A program made the position numbers and the translations under genes. DNA of 64,000 nucleotides from Mansonella perstans (taxonomy: Eukaryota; Nematoda; Chromadorea; Rhabditida; Onchocercidae): the NCBI GenBank assembly GCA_037074765.1, contig JBAMDO010000178.1, positions 1 through 64,000 of the forward strand, read 5' to 3'. Shown one piece after another: positions 23,101 to 36,400 of the stretch (positions are counted from its first letter, which is position 1; each line of letters begins with the position of its first letter). Below the pieces are notes generated by a model, which did no database searches, was not told the DNA's origin, and was given only the letters and a program-made list of their open reading frames with translations.

Positions 23101-23603
23101 TCTGAGGGTAAACTATTATTTGTGGATTATCTCTCAGAACTGTATAGTCAATTCTTTTCTTTTCAGAATCGAAGTTTTATTTTGTTTTTTTTTTTTTTTT
23201 TTATATTTTTTAAAATTGTAACTATCTGATATGATGATTTGTTACGTTACAAACGCATGTAACAAACGCATGTTTTGAGTTTTTTAGTTATGGTTTTATT
23301 TTAATTTCCCTCAAGATTCATTTCCTTTTTTATACCATATAACTTTCGAGTTTAGATGATATTGATGTAAGTAGCGAACGCCACTTGGATGGGAACGATT
23401 TGTTGAGCATGTTGAATGAAGATGATAGACCTGCCCGCGTGGAAAGAACCAGTTCATCAACATCGAGTTTAAGTTCCGTTATGTTGCCTGCGGTACATAA
23501 AGCTGGTAAAGTAACTTCGGTAAATTACTATTTCCTCATTGCAGCGCTTATTGTTTTATTATCCTTTGTTGTCTATCTTTTAATGAAAACGATGTCTTTC
23601 TAA
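20152..23603 (+). CDS. odr-4: ODR-4 homologue, ER factor for receptor trafficking
   Basis: Exons: 20152-20334, 20580-20676, 20927-21066, 21453-21557, 21855-21971, 22133-22256, 22436-22597, 22910-23107, 23356-23603; phases agree, 457 aa, the length expected for ODR4 (about 450). Family landmarks in order: an N-terminal start with GFLIGSK, RVLRFLPGGTMIVGLLW, LEWVCLESSA, SVLVNG, VGQAIDAVKEHI, the LPRAAYVSLPSQQAIVFTDY block, an acidic Ser-rich linker, and a C-terminal membrane anchor (about 429-452, NYYFLIAALIVLLSFVVYLL). In C. elegans ODR-4, with ODR-8/UFSP2, is needed for odorant receptors to fold, leave the ER and reach cilia. The gene lies 594 bp after the RNF5-like gene on the same strand. 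The exon 8 acceptor (TTTCAAAG) is weak but keeps phase. Intron 7 holds one copy of a 53-bp repeat found again after the gene. Confidence 0.93.
22711..22763 (+). repeat. 53-bp exact direct repeat, copy 1 (odr-4 intron 7)
   Basis: Begins TTTTTTTAGAAAAGTTAATA and ends GTCAGCTTAAAATC. Identical to 23811-23863; flanks differ on both sides. Confidence 0.95.
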
Positions 23604-23810
23604 TAATTCTGTTCAAATATAAATGGTCATATTCTGTCTGTAAAATTCTTCATATGTCTGGTTTTGTTAATTAAATGTAAATATATATCTAACTGATTGT
23701 GATCCAGTTTTGTAAAAGTGCAAAAAACCAATTCCTTGGAATTTTTCCCTACTTCTTTAATTGGAAATCAATTTCAGTTTGATTTGATGTTGATAGCGAA
23801 ATCAGCAGGT

Positions 23811-23863
23811 TTTTTTTAGAAAAGTTAATATTTCCTTCTTATGTATCTTGTCAGCTTAAAATC
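23811..23863 (+). repeat. 53-bp exact direct repeat, copy 2 (after odr-4)
   Basis: Exact copy of 22711-22763, 1.1 kb downstream and 208 bp past the ODR-4 stop codon. Confidence 0.95.
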
Positions 23864-24620
23864 TTTTTAATTAATTTCGACTCTATAATTTGATTTTTAA
23901 TATTATAATAGTATATAAAGAATTGGAGGAGCGGTATTTTTTTTAGTACTTTTTTAAAGTATACTTTTAGTATCTTTAAGAAATTAACTTTACATTATGA
24001 AGATATGCATTTAAATTCACTCAGTAGCTATAATGATTTGTGTACAGCATTTTGCTGACTCTCTAAAATCTTCATTTTTACATTTTCTTTTACAAAACCA
24101 AAATATAGGTATCGTTCTTTCTTCTTTGGTCTTTTTTTTCTTGAAAAATGTGTTGATAATTGCTCAGAATAAAAAGCTCTTCGATGCAAATTTCTTCAGT
24201 TGTTTTTAATGCGAATTTATTTAAAATTTTATTTATTCCATTAAAGCATGAATAAAAATACTATTTTTGTTGAATATACAGTTGATGTTATCAATTTCAT
24301 ATATCTCCCATCATCGGATGATGAATTTATTAATAGGAGATATGATTTTTTCTGCATATAGCAAACAAAGAGTTCCTTTTCTTGTACTGATAGCAAATAT
24401 TTAACACTGATGAAATTTGTTCATCTTTTTACCCAAACATCTCATGAATTACCCGTTCAAACACTTTGTGAAGCTTAATTTCAATTGATGACTGAAATTA
24501 TTGGCGGGTTGTTTGCATATATTTTATTAACATATTTTGGAACAAAAAATCTGAATGATTTTCGATTCGAAGCATTGCGAGTCATTTACTGTGCTTTTTT
24601 TGGAATTGTTTTTATATCGT

Positions 24621-24630
24621 TTCGTTTTAG
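24621..24630 (+). promoter_or_regulatory. Candidate trans-splice acceptor for the 364-aa gene
   Basis: TTCGTTTTAG ends 26 nt before ATG 24657. It could also be a cis acceptor, because the upstream frame (WIPIYDEE) is open. Confidence 0.35.
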
Positions 24631-24656
24631 ATTGGATTCCAATCTACGATGAAGAA

Positions 24657-27272
24657 ATGACATTGAACAGAGCTCGAGTGTTCGGTATATTTCTGAAATT
24701 ATTGGAATAATTTCTTTATTGACTGAAAAATAAGCAGGGTTTTTTTATATCTATTTTAAAATCGAAAAGAAATTGACATGAATTGATTTGAAAATTTTAA
24801 AAATTCAATTTGAAATCAAATCAAGTAAGATTACACGAATTAATTCTTTTTTCTGTTTTTGCAATCAATTTTTTGTGGTTTTTTTTTTATGAATTTTTCT
24901 CATTATGATATCAGACCCAAAACTGAATGTAGAACTTTAAGAGAAATTTAACTTCCTTTCAGGTCCTTTGCTTTGGCATTCGAAGGCTGTACTGCAGTAC
25001 TGTCGCTGTAAATCAAGTTATGCAATTAACTACAGGCTGCAACTTGAAAATGACGAAGAAAATGAACAGGAAAAAGAAATACGGTCAAAGTATGTGTTCC
25101 GGCCACGTTTGCCGGTTCTCATCGAAAGCGATTATTTTGATGCACCATTCCAACACGAATATGATAAGATTTGTCGCGAATGCTATGATTGGGATTTGGA
25201 AATGAATACTGTTAAAACTGTATGGTAGGTGTATTCTTACTTTGAAGTAAATTTTGTGCAAACATTTTGAGATTATAGGATTTTTTATTTATTTTTTTCC
25301 AAGTTTTAAAATATTCACTGCTAATTTCATGATTTATTTAAAGAAAAATGATTTTATAAAGGATCAGTTTATAAACTTGCAAATTAGTGATGATCTTTTT
25401 AATATTATGTATAATTTGGAATAAATGACCAAGATATGTTATGCCTCCAAGATTTGTTTCAATATTTTCTTGACAAGTTAATTACTTTTTCTTTTTCTTT
25501 TTTCAGGGAACGATTGAAACCACCGTCACAGGAGAAAGTTGAGGAGAATGTATTGTTGATTGGGAATGGGAATGTACGCTCGCTTCCATGGTCTCCTGTA
25601 AATTATTATTTACTTACTTCTGGTCTTTTTTCTCTAGAAGAAAAGCAGTGCACATTTTACTGAATATCTGAAATTTTTCTTAGAAACAACTAATTTCTCA
25701 ACTTCATGATTGCAGAATGAATGGTGTATAGAGCGAGCATTTGATTGCTACCGAAATAGGCGAGATGTTACACGGATTCATGTGAGCACTGAAATTCTTT
25801 CGAAATAGAAATTTTCTTGTTTTTTATTTTCGTTGACTTCATCATTCCTTGATTTTTTCTGAAAAGCGATATTTCATCCAAATTGCTTTGAATGAACTAC
25901 TGATATCTGAAAAATTATCAATGTAATCCTAATAAATCCGAAATACTTTTTTTTTTCAAGTTAACTATAAAATATTTGGAAATGTTGAAAAGATTACCGA
26001 CTCTGCGAGTTGGTGTCATGTTAGACATGGCTCATCATATCCAACAAAAGGTTCTAATAGAAAGGACTCGGAAACTGTTTGAATTGGTGTGTCAAACATA
26101 TTACACTGTAAGTTTTGGATATTGGAAGTTGATGTACATCATAGTTTTTTATTTGTAGTTTATTAATTAATCCGAAGCTATTTAATTATGAAACATAATA
26201 ATTTTTTATGGAAACTCTTTTCTTATTTTCTATCATTTGTAGGGTGACCTGAAAAAGTTAATAGAAAGTGATGAAAATGCTAAACCTATTGTGGAATATA
26301 TGCATCAAATCGAAAAGCTTGAAGCTAAAAAGCGTGAGGTGTTAAATATCACTGAGCAAGATATCGTCACTGTCGCTCCAGGCCTTTATGGTCAGTTCCT
26401 GCGTTTTATTCTAAATACTTGTATCTTAAGGACATCAATTTTTTGATTATTCGGAAAGATTTCGTTGTCATTATTTCATTTATTATTTTTTATTTTGTAT
26501 GTTCAACTATTAATTTGTATACGGGTATAGCAAAAATAGTTTCAATTTAAAAAACTGGATGATATTTCCATCTGCTTAGCGATTCGTTCTTTCGCGATTT
26601 TGCTGCTGTAATATATAGTCGAACTTGCAATAGAAATTCTCTGAGTTTTGTTTACTCTTAATTAATATTTGTTAACATATTTAACAAATAGCATCCGTTT
26701 AATTTTTTTTGGACTTGCTTAAATTCAACACCACGAAATTATTAATTTTTTTTTAGATTTAAATATTTGCAAGTCATATCCGAACATTTTGATTTTACAG
26801 GTGCCATTCAAGATTTCTTCCGAGTTTACTTTGCAAGTACTTATTCTCTATCAATAACCTGTTGTGCAATATATCAGAAAAATATTCTGTACCGTGTGGT
26901 AAGTTTTCATTGCATTAATTCAGAGTTCATTGCATTAATTATTAATTCAGAGTGGAATTTTGTTTTTTCTAATATTTCGAAAATGTTATGCCATCAGATG
27001 TGTGGATCGATTTTTAGGCTGACAAGAAGTATAAATTAACGAAAAATCAGATTGCTATGCCGTATGAATATTTGTACAATGTACCACATTTGATATTCGG
27101 TAATTTCGATTATTGGTATTCACGAAAAAAGAGACAGTTCGAACTTCATGATTTTCATATTTTGGCTTTTTCAGTATTGCCTTGGTACAAAGATTTACCT
27201 GATACGGGTGGGAAATTCTTTTCACCGAAATATGAACGATTCCCATTACCTTCAAGATTTTTATTTAGATAA
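24657..27272 (+). CDS. Unrecognised conserved-looking protein, eight exons, 364 aa
   Basis: Exons: 24657-24684 (may begin at 24631), 24963-25224, 25507-25597, 25716-25781, 25961-26107, 26243-26390, 26801-26898, 27018-27272; all phases agree. I chose ATG 24657 because a strong acceptor lies just upstream. The N-terminus MTLNRARVFGPLLWHSK is basic and free of acidic residues, like a mitochondrial targeting signal. The frame is also open upstream of it, so a longer first exon is possible. The body is charged and rich in aromatic residues, with YDKICRECYDWDLEM, a helical MLDMAHHIQQKVLIERTRKL segment, and a Tyr/Phe-rich end (FGNFDYWYSRKKRQFELHDF, FPLPSRFLFR). No catalytic motif or membrane helix is obvious. 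A mitochondrial (for example ribosomal) protein is one guess I cannot support further. It is third or fourth in the same-strand cluster, about 1 kb after ODR-4. Confidence 0.8.
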
Positions 27273-30073
27273 TGATTAGTTGTGAAGCAAAAATTTTGTT
27301 CAGAAGGAATCATACTTTATATGTTTTTTTTTAATTCCACAAGTTGAATTAATGTTAAGTTGATTTCATTCGTGTGATATCAACGAATTACGCTTCTTTA
27401 CTTATGTTTCTTTGTTGATCTAACTTTTTAAAACTGGTAGTATTAGTGTTTTGTGCGATATCCTCATGATACTTTCTAAGTCATTAGGATTTCGTAGATA
27501 AGTAAATAAAATTAGGTAAATTATTGAGATCATTTTCATTTGAATCAAAATTTCTTTTTGTAATTATGCTGTTTGTCCTTTAAATATTTACGGCTTAATT
27601 GTTATTGTTTTACTTTTTTCTTGCTCTGCTGTTCAATGAATTGATAGTGTATATAAAATACCGCTATTTTATCGTGGTAAATTCTGTTACAGCAATCACT
27701 ATCATTATCTACTCTTATCACCAATGGATAAATGCTCATGGATAACTTATTTATCAAAAAAAAGTTGAACATTAATAAACAAAAAATAAAATTGTATACA
27801 AAATTACGATGACCAAGTTTATGTCATCCTCATAAATTATCACTGTTGCATTATCATTCCATCATATACACTGATCATCTTTAAACAAATCAAAAGGGAA
27901 GTGAAAAAAGCTGTCCTGCTTTATAATTTTTAATTCATCTACATCAAGTTTAGTCATAAGTGTACGTCATTTATTTTTAATTCTTGTAATATTTGGCTTT
28001 TTTTTTTTCTTTTGAAATCATTTATGATGACAATTTAATTGTTTCTGTAATATGCAAAGAATTATTAACAAATTTCAATAGAAATATTTGAGCATAATTA
28101 GTAATTAGTTGAAGGCATTATTAATCGAATGATTAATGAATTATTTTTGAACTAAACTAATAAATGCCATGACGTGAAAGTCTTTCCTTTCTTTTTTTTT
28201 TTTTCTTTTTTTTTTTTTGATTTTAAAAAATATAGTTCATATTTCATCATTGCAGTGTTATTATTTATTTCAAAATTTCGGGACGGTGTTAATTTATTGA
28301 TTAACAAAGTGCAACATGAATTTCCAGCTGATATGTCATTTTCCAACGACAGTTTTGGGGATAATGTCTAATACGATTTAGTATTACTGATGTAGAAATC
28401 TCTGTCATGAGAAATGATCGGTGATACTGGGAAATTGATTTGTAATTGTTGGAACGAAAAATGAATATTAAAATGATTTTTCATGAACATAATGAAAGGA
28501 GGCAAAACGAATTACTTTTTTTTGAAAAAGTGTTAACTTTCATTGTGATAAAAGTTATTGAATGGACTGATAATGTCGAAAATGCGATAGTTTAGCCTAC
28601 TATCAATCAACCTGTGGTATTATCAATTGCACATATATGTTTTGATATTTACTAATTCTCATTAGAAACTATTTTATGATATTCTCGTTTTATCATTGTT
28701 ATTACTACTGTTAACATTGTTATCATTATCATATGAAAGTTAATGAATTAATTTTGTTCACTTATCATTATCATTTTCAGGTAGCACTTATCATTTTTAT
28801 ACTTTTAAATGTTAATGTTACATTAGCATGGTATGTTTGTTTATAGGCATAAGTATATCATATTTATAATGAAAAAGAAGAGTGGACCATCAGATTAATA
28901 CAATGATCAACAAGTTGTTGATTAATGTTCAAATGCAGTGGTTGCTCGATTTGGATTATATACATTTCAGCAGAAATTATTAATTTGATGACCGCGTCAT
29001 ATCAGTTCACCATATATTGGTTATCTGTCTCTTTTCTGATGAAAAGAATCACTTCACTACTATCATCACTACTATCTCCAACTTCTTTTTTATACATGTT
29101 ACATTCCTAATTTTAATTTAACATTTGCTTTGTATCATTTCTTCAATAATTTTTAAGAATTTTTTTTTTTTATTCTCAAAATTAATTGTTTTGAATTTCA
29201 AATAATTCATATCTCTAAATAAATTGTTGTAATTGCTGAAATAATCATTTCTGCATAATATTATATTAATCACGATAATCATAGAAATGATAATCAATCA
29301 TAATAATATTTGTAAAGAAAAAAAATTTTTTACCAAAAATATTTTGGTTTGGTTTTTCTTCCATCCAATGAATTTATTGACTGAGAAAATTGTAAAAGAT
29401 CGACAGATGGACATTTTGATCTATTCATCAGTTAGTTTGTCCGTCTGTCTGTTATTTTCATCGTCTGAGAAAAAGTTCATCCGGAAAAAAGTATTGATGA
29501 ATGTGCATCGGTGCAAACTGTTGTTGTTACTGTTGTATTTGGCGAAAGTGAACGGTTCATTTTATCTTACAAATAACAATGAAATGTGACAGTTTCTGTC
29601 ATGCTAAAAAAATGTCAACGTATTTCAACGGTGTTTTTGATGCATTTCGTATAATTGATGGAACTGATGCGTGACATGAACTTATTGTTTCCCATAAAGT
29701 TATTACAATTTAACATTATTCTGTTATTTGATTATTTGTAAAAAATTTTTTTCCAAACAATTTTCCTTCCTTTTTCCTTCTTTTGTGTTTTCTCTTATTA
29801 ATCAAATTTTAATTTGATGGTCCATCTCATTTGAATGAATCGTTTCAATTTTAGAAATAAATTTTAAATAAGCAAAAATTGTCGGATTTTTCTTTCCCTC
29901 TTCTCTGCACCTATCGTCTATTTATTTTAATGCAAAATGATGGAAAAAATACGAAATAAATTCAATATCATATTCAAATGATAAATTGCCTAAATGTCAA
30001 CTGGACAAAAAAATCGAATCGAAATAATTTTACATCAAAATAGCAAAGCGAAAAAAACTTGGAACTGGTAGTA

Positions 30074-30137
30074 ACGATGATGATGATGATGATGATGATG
30101 ATAATGATGATGATGATGATGATGATAATAATAGCGG
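30074..30137 (+). repeat. (GAT)n/(GATAAT) microsatellite
   Basis: GATGATGATGATGATGATGA-type tract with two GATAAT interruptions. Confidence 0.9.
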
Positions 30138-31189
30138 TAATAATGATAATGACAGTTGTAATGATAATGAAATTTGTGAATGTCTTCCAATTTTTCTCCC
30201 TTCAAATCATTAACCAATGCTTTTTTAAAAACATTCTTTGAAGCTTTCAACGATGATATCACAGAGATTGTTCAAATATTTTTTTTTTAAATCGATTTCG
30301 CTTACATTTCTCCTTTTTCTCTCTTTCCTCTTTCATCTTTTCCAATTCTACCTATCAATTCTTCCTCCATATCTATTGTTATGTAAACTAGTGCACTCAT
30401 TTTTCCTCATTTTTTTCAGTCAAAAAAAAAAAGTTGAAAAACACTGAAACTTAATTTTAGCTGAAAGCAATTAATTTTATTTTATTTTTAATTACCAAGA
30501 AAATATTTGCGAAATTTCTTTAAAAATAATCAATTTAAGATTGTAAGAAATTTCTACCATTTCTCCTCCTCTTTCATCTTGGCGTCAATAAGTTCTAATG
30601 CATGCATTTCAGTCTCAGTTATTACACTTAACATCATTACGGTAAGTCTGTCATACTAATGGTAAAAGTAATGATTTCAAAAAAGGTTAGTAAAACAATT
30701 AGAAAAAGGCGCTTCTATTTCATTTCATAGTCATCGCTAGCAGTTTTCAAATAAATTGCACAATTATTTGACACTTTCTAACTTTAAATTTTTATTTTTC
30801 GAATTTAACAAATTTTTTTAATAACTAACAATGAAAATGTGTGACTTCTTCCTGCGGCAACAATTTCAAAAAGAATTTAACTCTTCATTTGTTTTCAGTT
30901 CATTTTCAAATCTTTGCAGATATCATTGTCGTTGTTGCTTCTTTTTTTCTCTCTTTTTGCTTTCTCCTTTATTCAGCCCAATTTAATTCTTTTTGCAATT
31001 ATTTGAAGAAATAAATTCAATTGACCTTTCCTAACTAAATCATTCAATGAGGACGGAATGAATCCATTCATTTATGTCATTAATATCGACTTTTGGTATG
31101 TATTTAGTTGACCTTTGGTTAACCTTTGAAGTTCTTTCTTCTTTCAACAAATGAAATTAAGTGAAAAATGCAAATATTGTTGTATAATT

Positions 31190-31760
31190 TTTGCAAGCGA
31201 CAAACTTAACGCAATTAATAAATAAATTAGCATATATAATTACGTAGTACACGTAGTACACGTAGTACAAGTAAATACTTTATAATACTTATCATACCAT
31301 TCCATTACTTGGGAAGATTAAAATCCTTTTTCATTTTTTAATTTAAATAGGACTACCTCTTCATTCTTTCCAAAATTTACTTTTCACTTTTTTCCCAATC
31401 AAAATCTTAAAAGCAAAGGAAATAAGTACAAAGACTAACTAATTAACATTGGCTCAATTAATTTCATTCTTTAAACGATATGATCAGCCCTTCTTCCATT
31501 CATATGCTCCTTCCTTCTTATCTTTCTCCTACTTCACATTTCAACTTGGATGAGAATTCCATTCTGTTCTCTTTTTCATAAATTAAAACTATTTAAAATT
31601 TTTATTTGTATAAAATGAATTCATAATTTAATCCAGTTCCATTCTCTTCGCTTTTTACTTTTCTTTTTTGTATTAGTAAAAAATGAAAAAAAAATTTTTT
31701 TCGTTAAGAATTTTGTTAAAATTAAAAAAAGCAAAAGACATTTTAAATATTTGGCAAAAA
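31190..31760 (+). repeat. Diverged segmental duplication, copy A
   Basis: Aligns colinearly with 35815-36400. Shared words in order: GCAAGCGA, GCAATTAATAAAT, AATTAGCATA, TAATACTTATCATA, AAAATCTT, CTCCTAC, CACATTT, ATTCCATTCTGTT, and AAAGCAAAAGA near the end. Many substitutions and small indels separate the copies. Confidence 0.7.
31251..31280 (+). repeat. Three copies of a 10-bp ACGTAGTAC(A) unit
   Basis: ACGTAGTACACGTAGTACAC then GTAGTACAAG. The matching place in duplication copy B has only one ACGTAGTA, so this is a local expansion. Confidence 0.8.
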
Positions 31761-33414
31761 TAATATTTTTAAATGATGAGAATGAAATTTATCTTTTATT
31801 TTCCCATTTTTATTTTCATTTTCTTTAATTTTTTTTTGAAATTATTTTAATTATTTAATGTTTTTTTTGGATTCAATTAATTGTAATGTTATTAATTGAA
31901 ATAATTTTCCATTCTTTCTAATATACGAAAAGAATGTGACAAAATGATGAGAAATGAAAGAAAGAAATGAATGAATGATATGATATTCAATTTAATTTAA
32001 AGAGAGTTGCTTGTCATCATACACTACTATTACTCTAACAGTTATCATTTGTATACAGTATTCATATCACTGTAACATTACACATTTATTGATGATAATA
32101 TTCGGAAAAATGTTTCATTCATTATCTAAAATGAGAAATAGCCAATACTGTAAAGAGAAATAGCCAATATAATGATGATGAAATGTCAAAATGATAATCG
32201 AATCATTGAATGATTGTTTCACTCTTTATCTAATTTTAATCATCGCCGTATTTCTCTTTACACAATGTCCTAAATCAATGTTTTACAAGTAGATTATTTA
32301 TTTGATACAAATAGATTAAAAGAATTTTAGACAGATTTGTGATGATAAAATAACTGCAAAATATTATTTGCTATAGCTGGATGACAGTAAAATTGTTGTT
32401 GTTCTTGTAACTTGAACTTTGTGATAAGATAAATATAACCTATGAAGATGAAATAGCTGTAATTTGTGTTGATAGAGTGATAAAATCTAGCATGATATCA
32501 CAAGTGATTATAATTCATTATCATTGTCGTATCTTACGATAAAGAAATAATAACTGTAACTGATATCATAATTTACGATAGTGAAATAAGTGATTGTAAT
32601 TCTCATTCATACTGTTTGTTTATTTTCATCTAACAATAATGATGATAATAATATTGATAATAAACAATGAAAAAAATATTAATTGTAGCAATATTAACTT
32701 AACAAAAACCTCAAAATGAGGTTTTGAGGCTTCGTTTCAAGAACAAATCATTGATGATCATAGATTAGAATTTTATTAGAAAATAAATATTTTAAATGAT
32801 TTACAATCACTCTTTATTCCAAGTTACACCCTTATTTCATCTTCTCTTCATCTGTCCTAAATGATAAATAAAATCGATCGTACATTATTGTTATGATTAT
32901 TATTAATATAATTGTTGTTACTGCCATATAAGTTTTAGATATTAATTAACTTACCTATTTCAATTGGCTTTCAGCTATCGCATTATAAATAATAACTCAG
33001 TTTAGTTTAATCTAACATTAAAATAATGATCGCATTTTTGAAAAATGAACAGACTTGATGAATTCTGTTCATTTTAATTCTTTCAAAACAAACATATCAT
33101 TGATTCTGTTCACTTTAATGTGATCTTTTTGTAATTTGAATATTTTGAATTCAAAATTGATTCACTATATGTATTCAGCAGTCTTCTTTTTATTTTAAAA
33201 TTATATCTCTCTGATATAAAATTTTCAATTGATTGATAAGCAAGTCAAAATTTTACAGCGCTTTTTGGTCAAAATTTGCATTAAAAAATAAGTTCCTTGA
33301 AATTAAAAAAAATAAGTTCATTAAAAAATAAGTTCCCTGCATAAATGAGACTTAATTTTTCATTATTTTGCCACAGTTGAAACGATTTTATTTATTTAAA
33401 TTAATGCAAGTGGT

Positions 33415-33615
33415 AAGTTTATTTATTCTCAATGGGAATTCATCTGTTTATTTGCTTATTTATTCACTTACTTACTCATTTACTCATTCCCCATTCTCAT
33501 TTATTTTACTTATTACTTATTTATTCGTTTACTTATTTACTCATTTGTTTACTCATTTACTTATTCACTTCCTTCCTTATTTACCTATAATATCCATTTG
33601 CTTATTCACTTATCT
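33415..33615 (+). repeat. Degenerate TTACTTATTCA-type tandem repeat
   Basis: Irregular copies of TTATTCACTTACTTACTCAT-like sequence, period about 4 and multiples. They open a Leu/Tyr/Thr-rich frame that is not credible as a gene. Confidence 0.7.
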
Positions 33616-34325
33616 AACTGATTAAATAAAAAACGAACAAATAATACTTGTTCACTTTTTTAATTTATTTAATATTAATTTCACTAATTTATTCACTTAA
33701 TTTATATTCATTCATTCTTTCCTTCATTTAATATTAGTTTTATTAGTTTATTTAATTTAATTTATATTCATTTATTCTTTCCTTTATTTTAATCTATTAA
33801 TTTCTTTCCTCCATTAATTTCATGCTGCTTTTTCCCGATCCTTCATAAAGAATTTATAAATAATGATATAAATATTGTTGGAACTTTTTGTTGATACTTT
33901 TACTTATTAACTCATTTAAATTTTAATTTTCTACATTTCAATTAGAGTTTTAGCAATGATTTCGGCTTTCGGATATCGTTTTCTTTTCTGTTTTAATTTG
34001 ATTTCAAATTCCTATAAATTTTAATAATTTTCACATTTTTCATTTTCTTTCTCTTTTATATAAAAATCAAGATTATTAAATTTCCATTTTATTATTTCAA
34101 TTTAATTTAAGAAAAGAAATGAAAAAGTAATTTTAAATTATCCGTTTGAAATTACCAATGGAAATAAGCATACAATATAAGTAGCCAATCAATCAATAAT
34201 CGTATGATTCATTATTGTCAGTTCTTTCTTCCCTCTTTAACTTATCTCTTCCCAATACGTATAAGCAATTTTTTACAAAAAATTTAATTCCATTGACTAA
34301 TTAAATCGATCATTTCTTTTAATTA

Positions 34326-34382
34326 TGTGTATGTGTGTGTGTGTGTCTGTCCGTCTGTCTGTCTGTCTGTCTGTGTGTCTGC
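34326..34382 (+). repeat. (TG)n plus (TCTG)n microsatellite
   Basis: TGTGTGTGTGTCTGTCCGTC followed by repeated TGTCTGTC. Confidence 0.92.
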
Positions 34383-35814
34383 AACATATTTCAATCGATA
34401 ACTGTAATTATTCTCTTTCTTACCCTTTTCCCTACTTTTTTTTACATTTTGTGTTTTGAAATTACAAGCATTCCATTCCTATCTTTCTCTGCCCTCTCCT
34501 TTCCTCTCTTTTCAACTTTCTTCTCTCTTTCTCATCCTATATTTCCATTTCTTTTTCTCTCTTTTTCCACTTTTTTGATGATAATTCATTTGATTTCATT
34601 AAATTTCTTTTTGTTTACTTCTCTATTTGCTAAGATAAATTTTGATCTAATAAATCTCATTTGATCTGTTCTAAATCTGTTATCATATGTTATGATACAA
34701 TGAATTTGTAGCAAATTAAAATAAGCAAAATTAATTTTTTTAATTATTGCATGAAAAAAATTGATAAAAATGCTTAACAAATAATTATCTCAAGTGATAA
34801 TTAGTCCTGAAATAAAAGAAACATAAGCGTGAAATTAATATCATTAATTTAATTATCAAATTATCATCAATAAATGAACTATAATATTAATCATGATATC
34901 GTAATCATGATATCGTTTACTATTAGCATTAATTATTTTCATATTATCATATTATCATTATAGCTTTTTACAACATCTTTCACATTTATTTTAATTGCTT
35001 TATAAAGTATTTAATGAAACAAAATAATATGATTAGCTTAAATGAGAGGGAGAATGTATAAAATGTTTAATTGTGTTGCAGTATATGTGAATATATCAAT
35101 TCACTATTGATTTATCAATGTTATCAGCTGATTCATCATTCTTCTTCTTCTCTTACAATTTATCCAAGTAAAAAAGAAAAGAATTTCTTCAATGCTTAAA
35201 ATTAATAAATTTTACTTAATACTTTCAATACGTTTCAAAAGTAATTAATCATTTCATTTCACATATTGATTATTTCTTTTCAAATTTATATGCTATTTCT
35301 GAAATTTTAAAATAATTTATTTTGCAAAAAATGATTAAAATATTCATTTGTAATTTTTATAATCTTTAATCTTTAGTCTAATCGATAAATTGAAAAGTAC
35401 AATTTTAAGAACAATCTTAATGGTTGCAATTTTGTTTAAAGCAAATTCTGGAATTTAGCCATAAACAATTAGTTTAATTGTATTAAAAGTATTAATAGTT
35501 ACTATCACTTGCTAATTAATCTTGTTAAATGATAGGCCTAATAGATTTCAAATGAATTATTAATGTAACAATACTAACAAATTATATTATTACATAAAGT
35601 ATTAACTTATTTCAAAGTGATATTATGAATGACGTACGTGAACTGATGTGTCTGGGAACGCTAACAATGATAACGATGTAAATATTCAAGTGCAACGGTT
35701 AATAACTTTTGCAAATCATTTTAGCAACATTACAAATGAGTAAGTAATAAATGATAATTATTGTTGATGCGAAAAATATAGACATTAATTATCACGATTC
35801 ACGCTTTTGACGTA

Positions 35815-36400
35815 TAGCAAGCGATAGTCTTAATGCAATTAATAAATTAGCATAGATAATGACGTAGTAAAAGTATTTATAGTTTATAAAGTATACGTGA
35901 AATACTTCACAATACTTATCATATCATTTCATCACTTAAACAAATAATGAAACGATGAAAATCTTTTTTTTCATTTCTTAATTTAAATTGAAATACTTTT
36001 TGATTCCTTCTTATGTTTACTTTTTATTTCACTTTTATTTGTTTCACTTTTTTCCAATTAAAATCTTGAAAATGTTAGCTGACCAGCTGACATCAAATGT
36101 TGACTTATTGAATTTCACTCTTCATACTATTTTGTTATCCTTCTCTTTGGCTCTTTCAAGGTTTCTCCTACCTCACATTTAACATTATATGAAAATTCCA
36201 TTCTGTTTTTTTTTTTTTTTTTTTACATATGCCAAATTTGTTATTTATATTGAATATAAATTCATAAATTAATCAAATTCCATCTCTTTTCATTCAACTT
36301 TTCTTTGTCATTTTAGTGAAAAAAAAAAAAAAAAACCAATTATTTTTGTTTGAAATTTTCAGATAAAAAAAGAAAAGCAAAAGATATTTTGAACATTTAA
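35815..36400 (+). repeat. Diverged segmental duplication, copy B
   Basis: See 31190-31760. Same order of shared words, same strand, about 4.6 kb downstream. Confidence 0.7.

Noticed and set aside
29287..29589. 100-codon plus-strand frame (73 codons from its ATG)
   Set aside because: Leu/Lys/Phe-rich, no splice signals used, no homology, in a gene-poor AT-rich tract.
30035..30262. His/Met-rich frames on both strands
   Set aside because: Translation of the GAT microsatellite.
33368..33625. Leu/Tyr/Thr-rich plus-strand frame
   Set aside because: Produced by the TTAC/TTCA degenerate repeat.
34335..34664. 109-codon plus-strand frame starting in the TG/TCTG repeat
   Set aside because: Microsatellite followed by pyrimidine-rich DNA; composition explains the openness.
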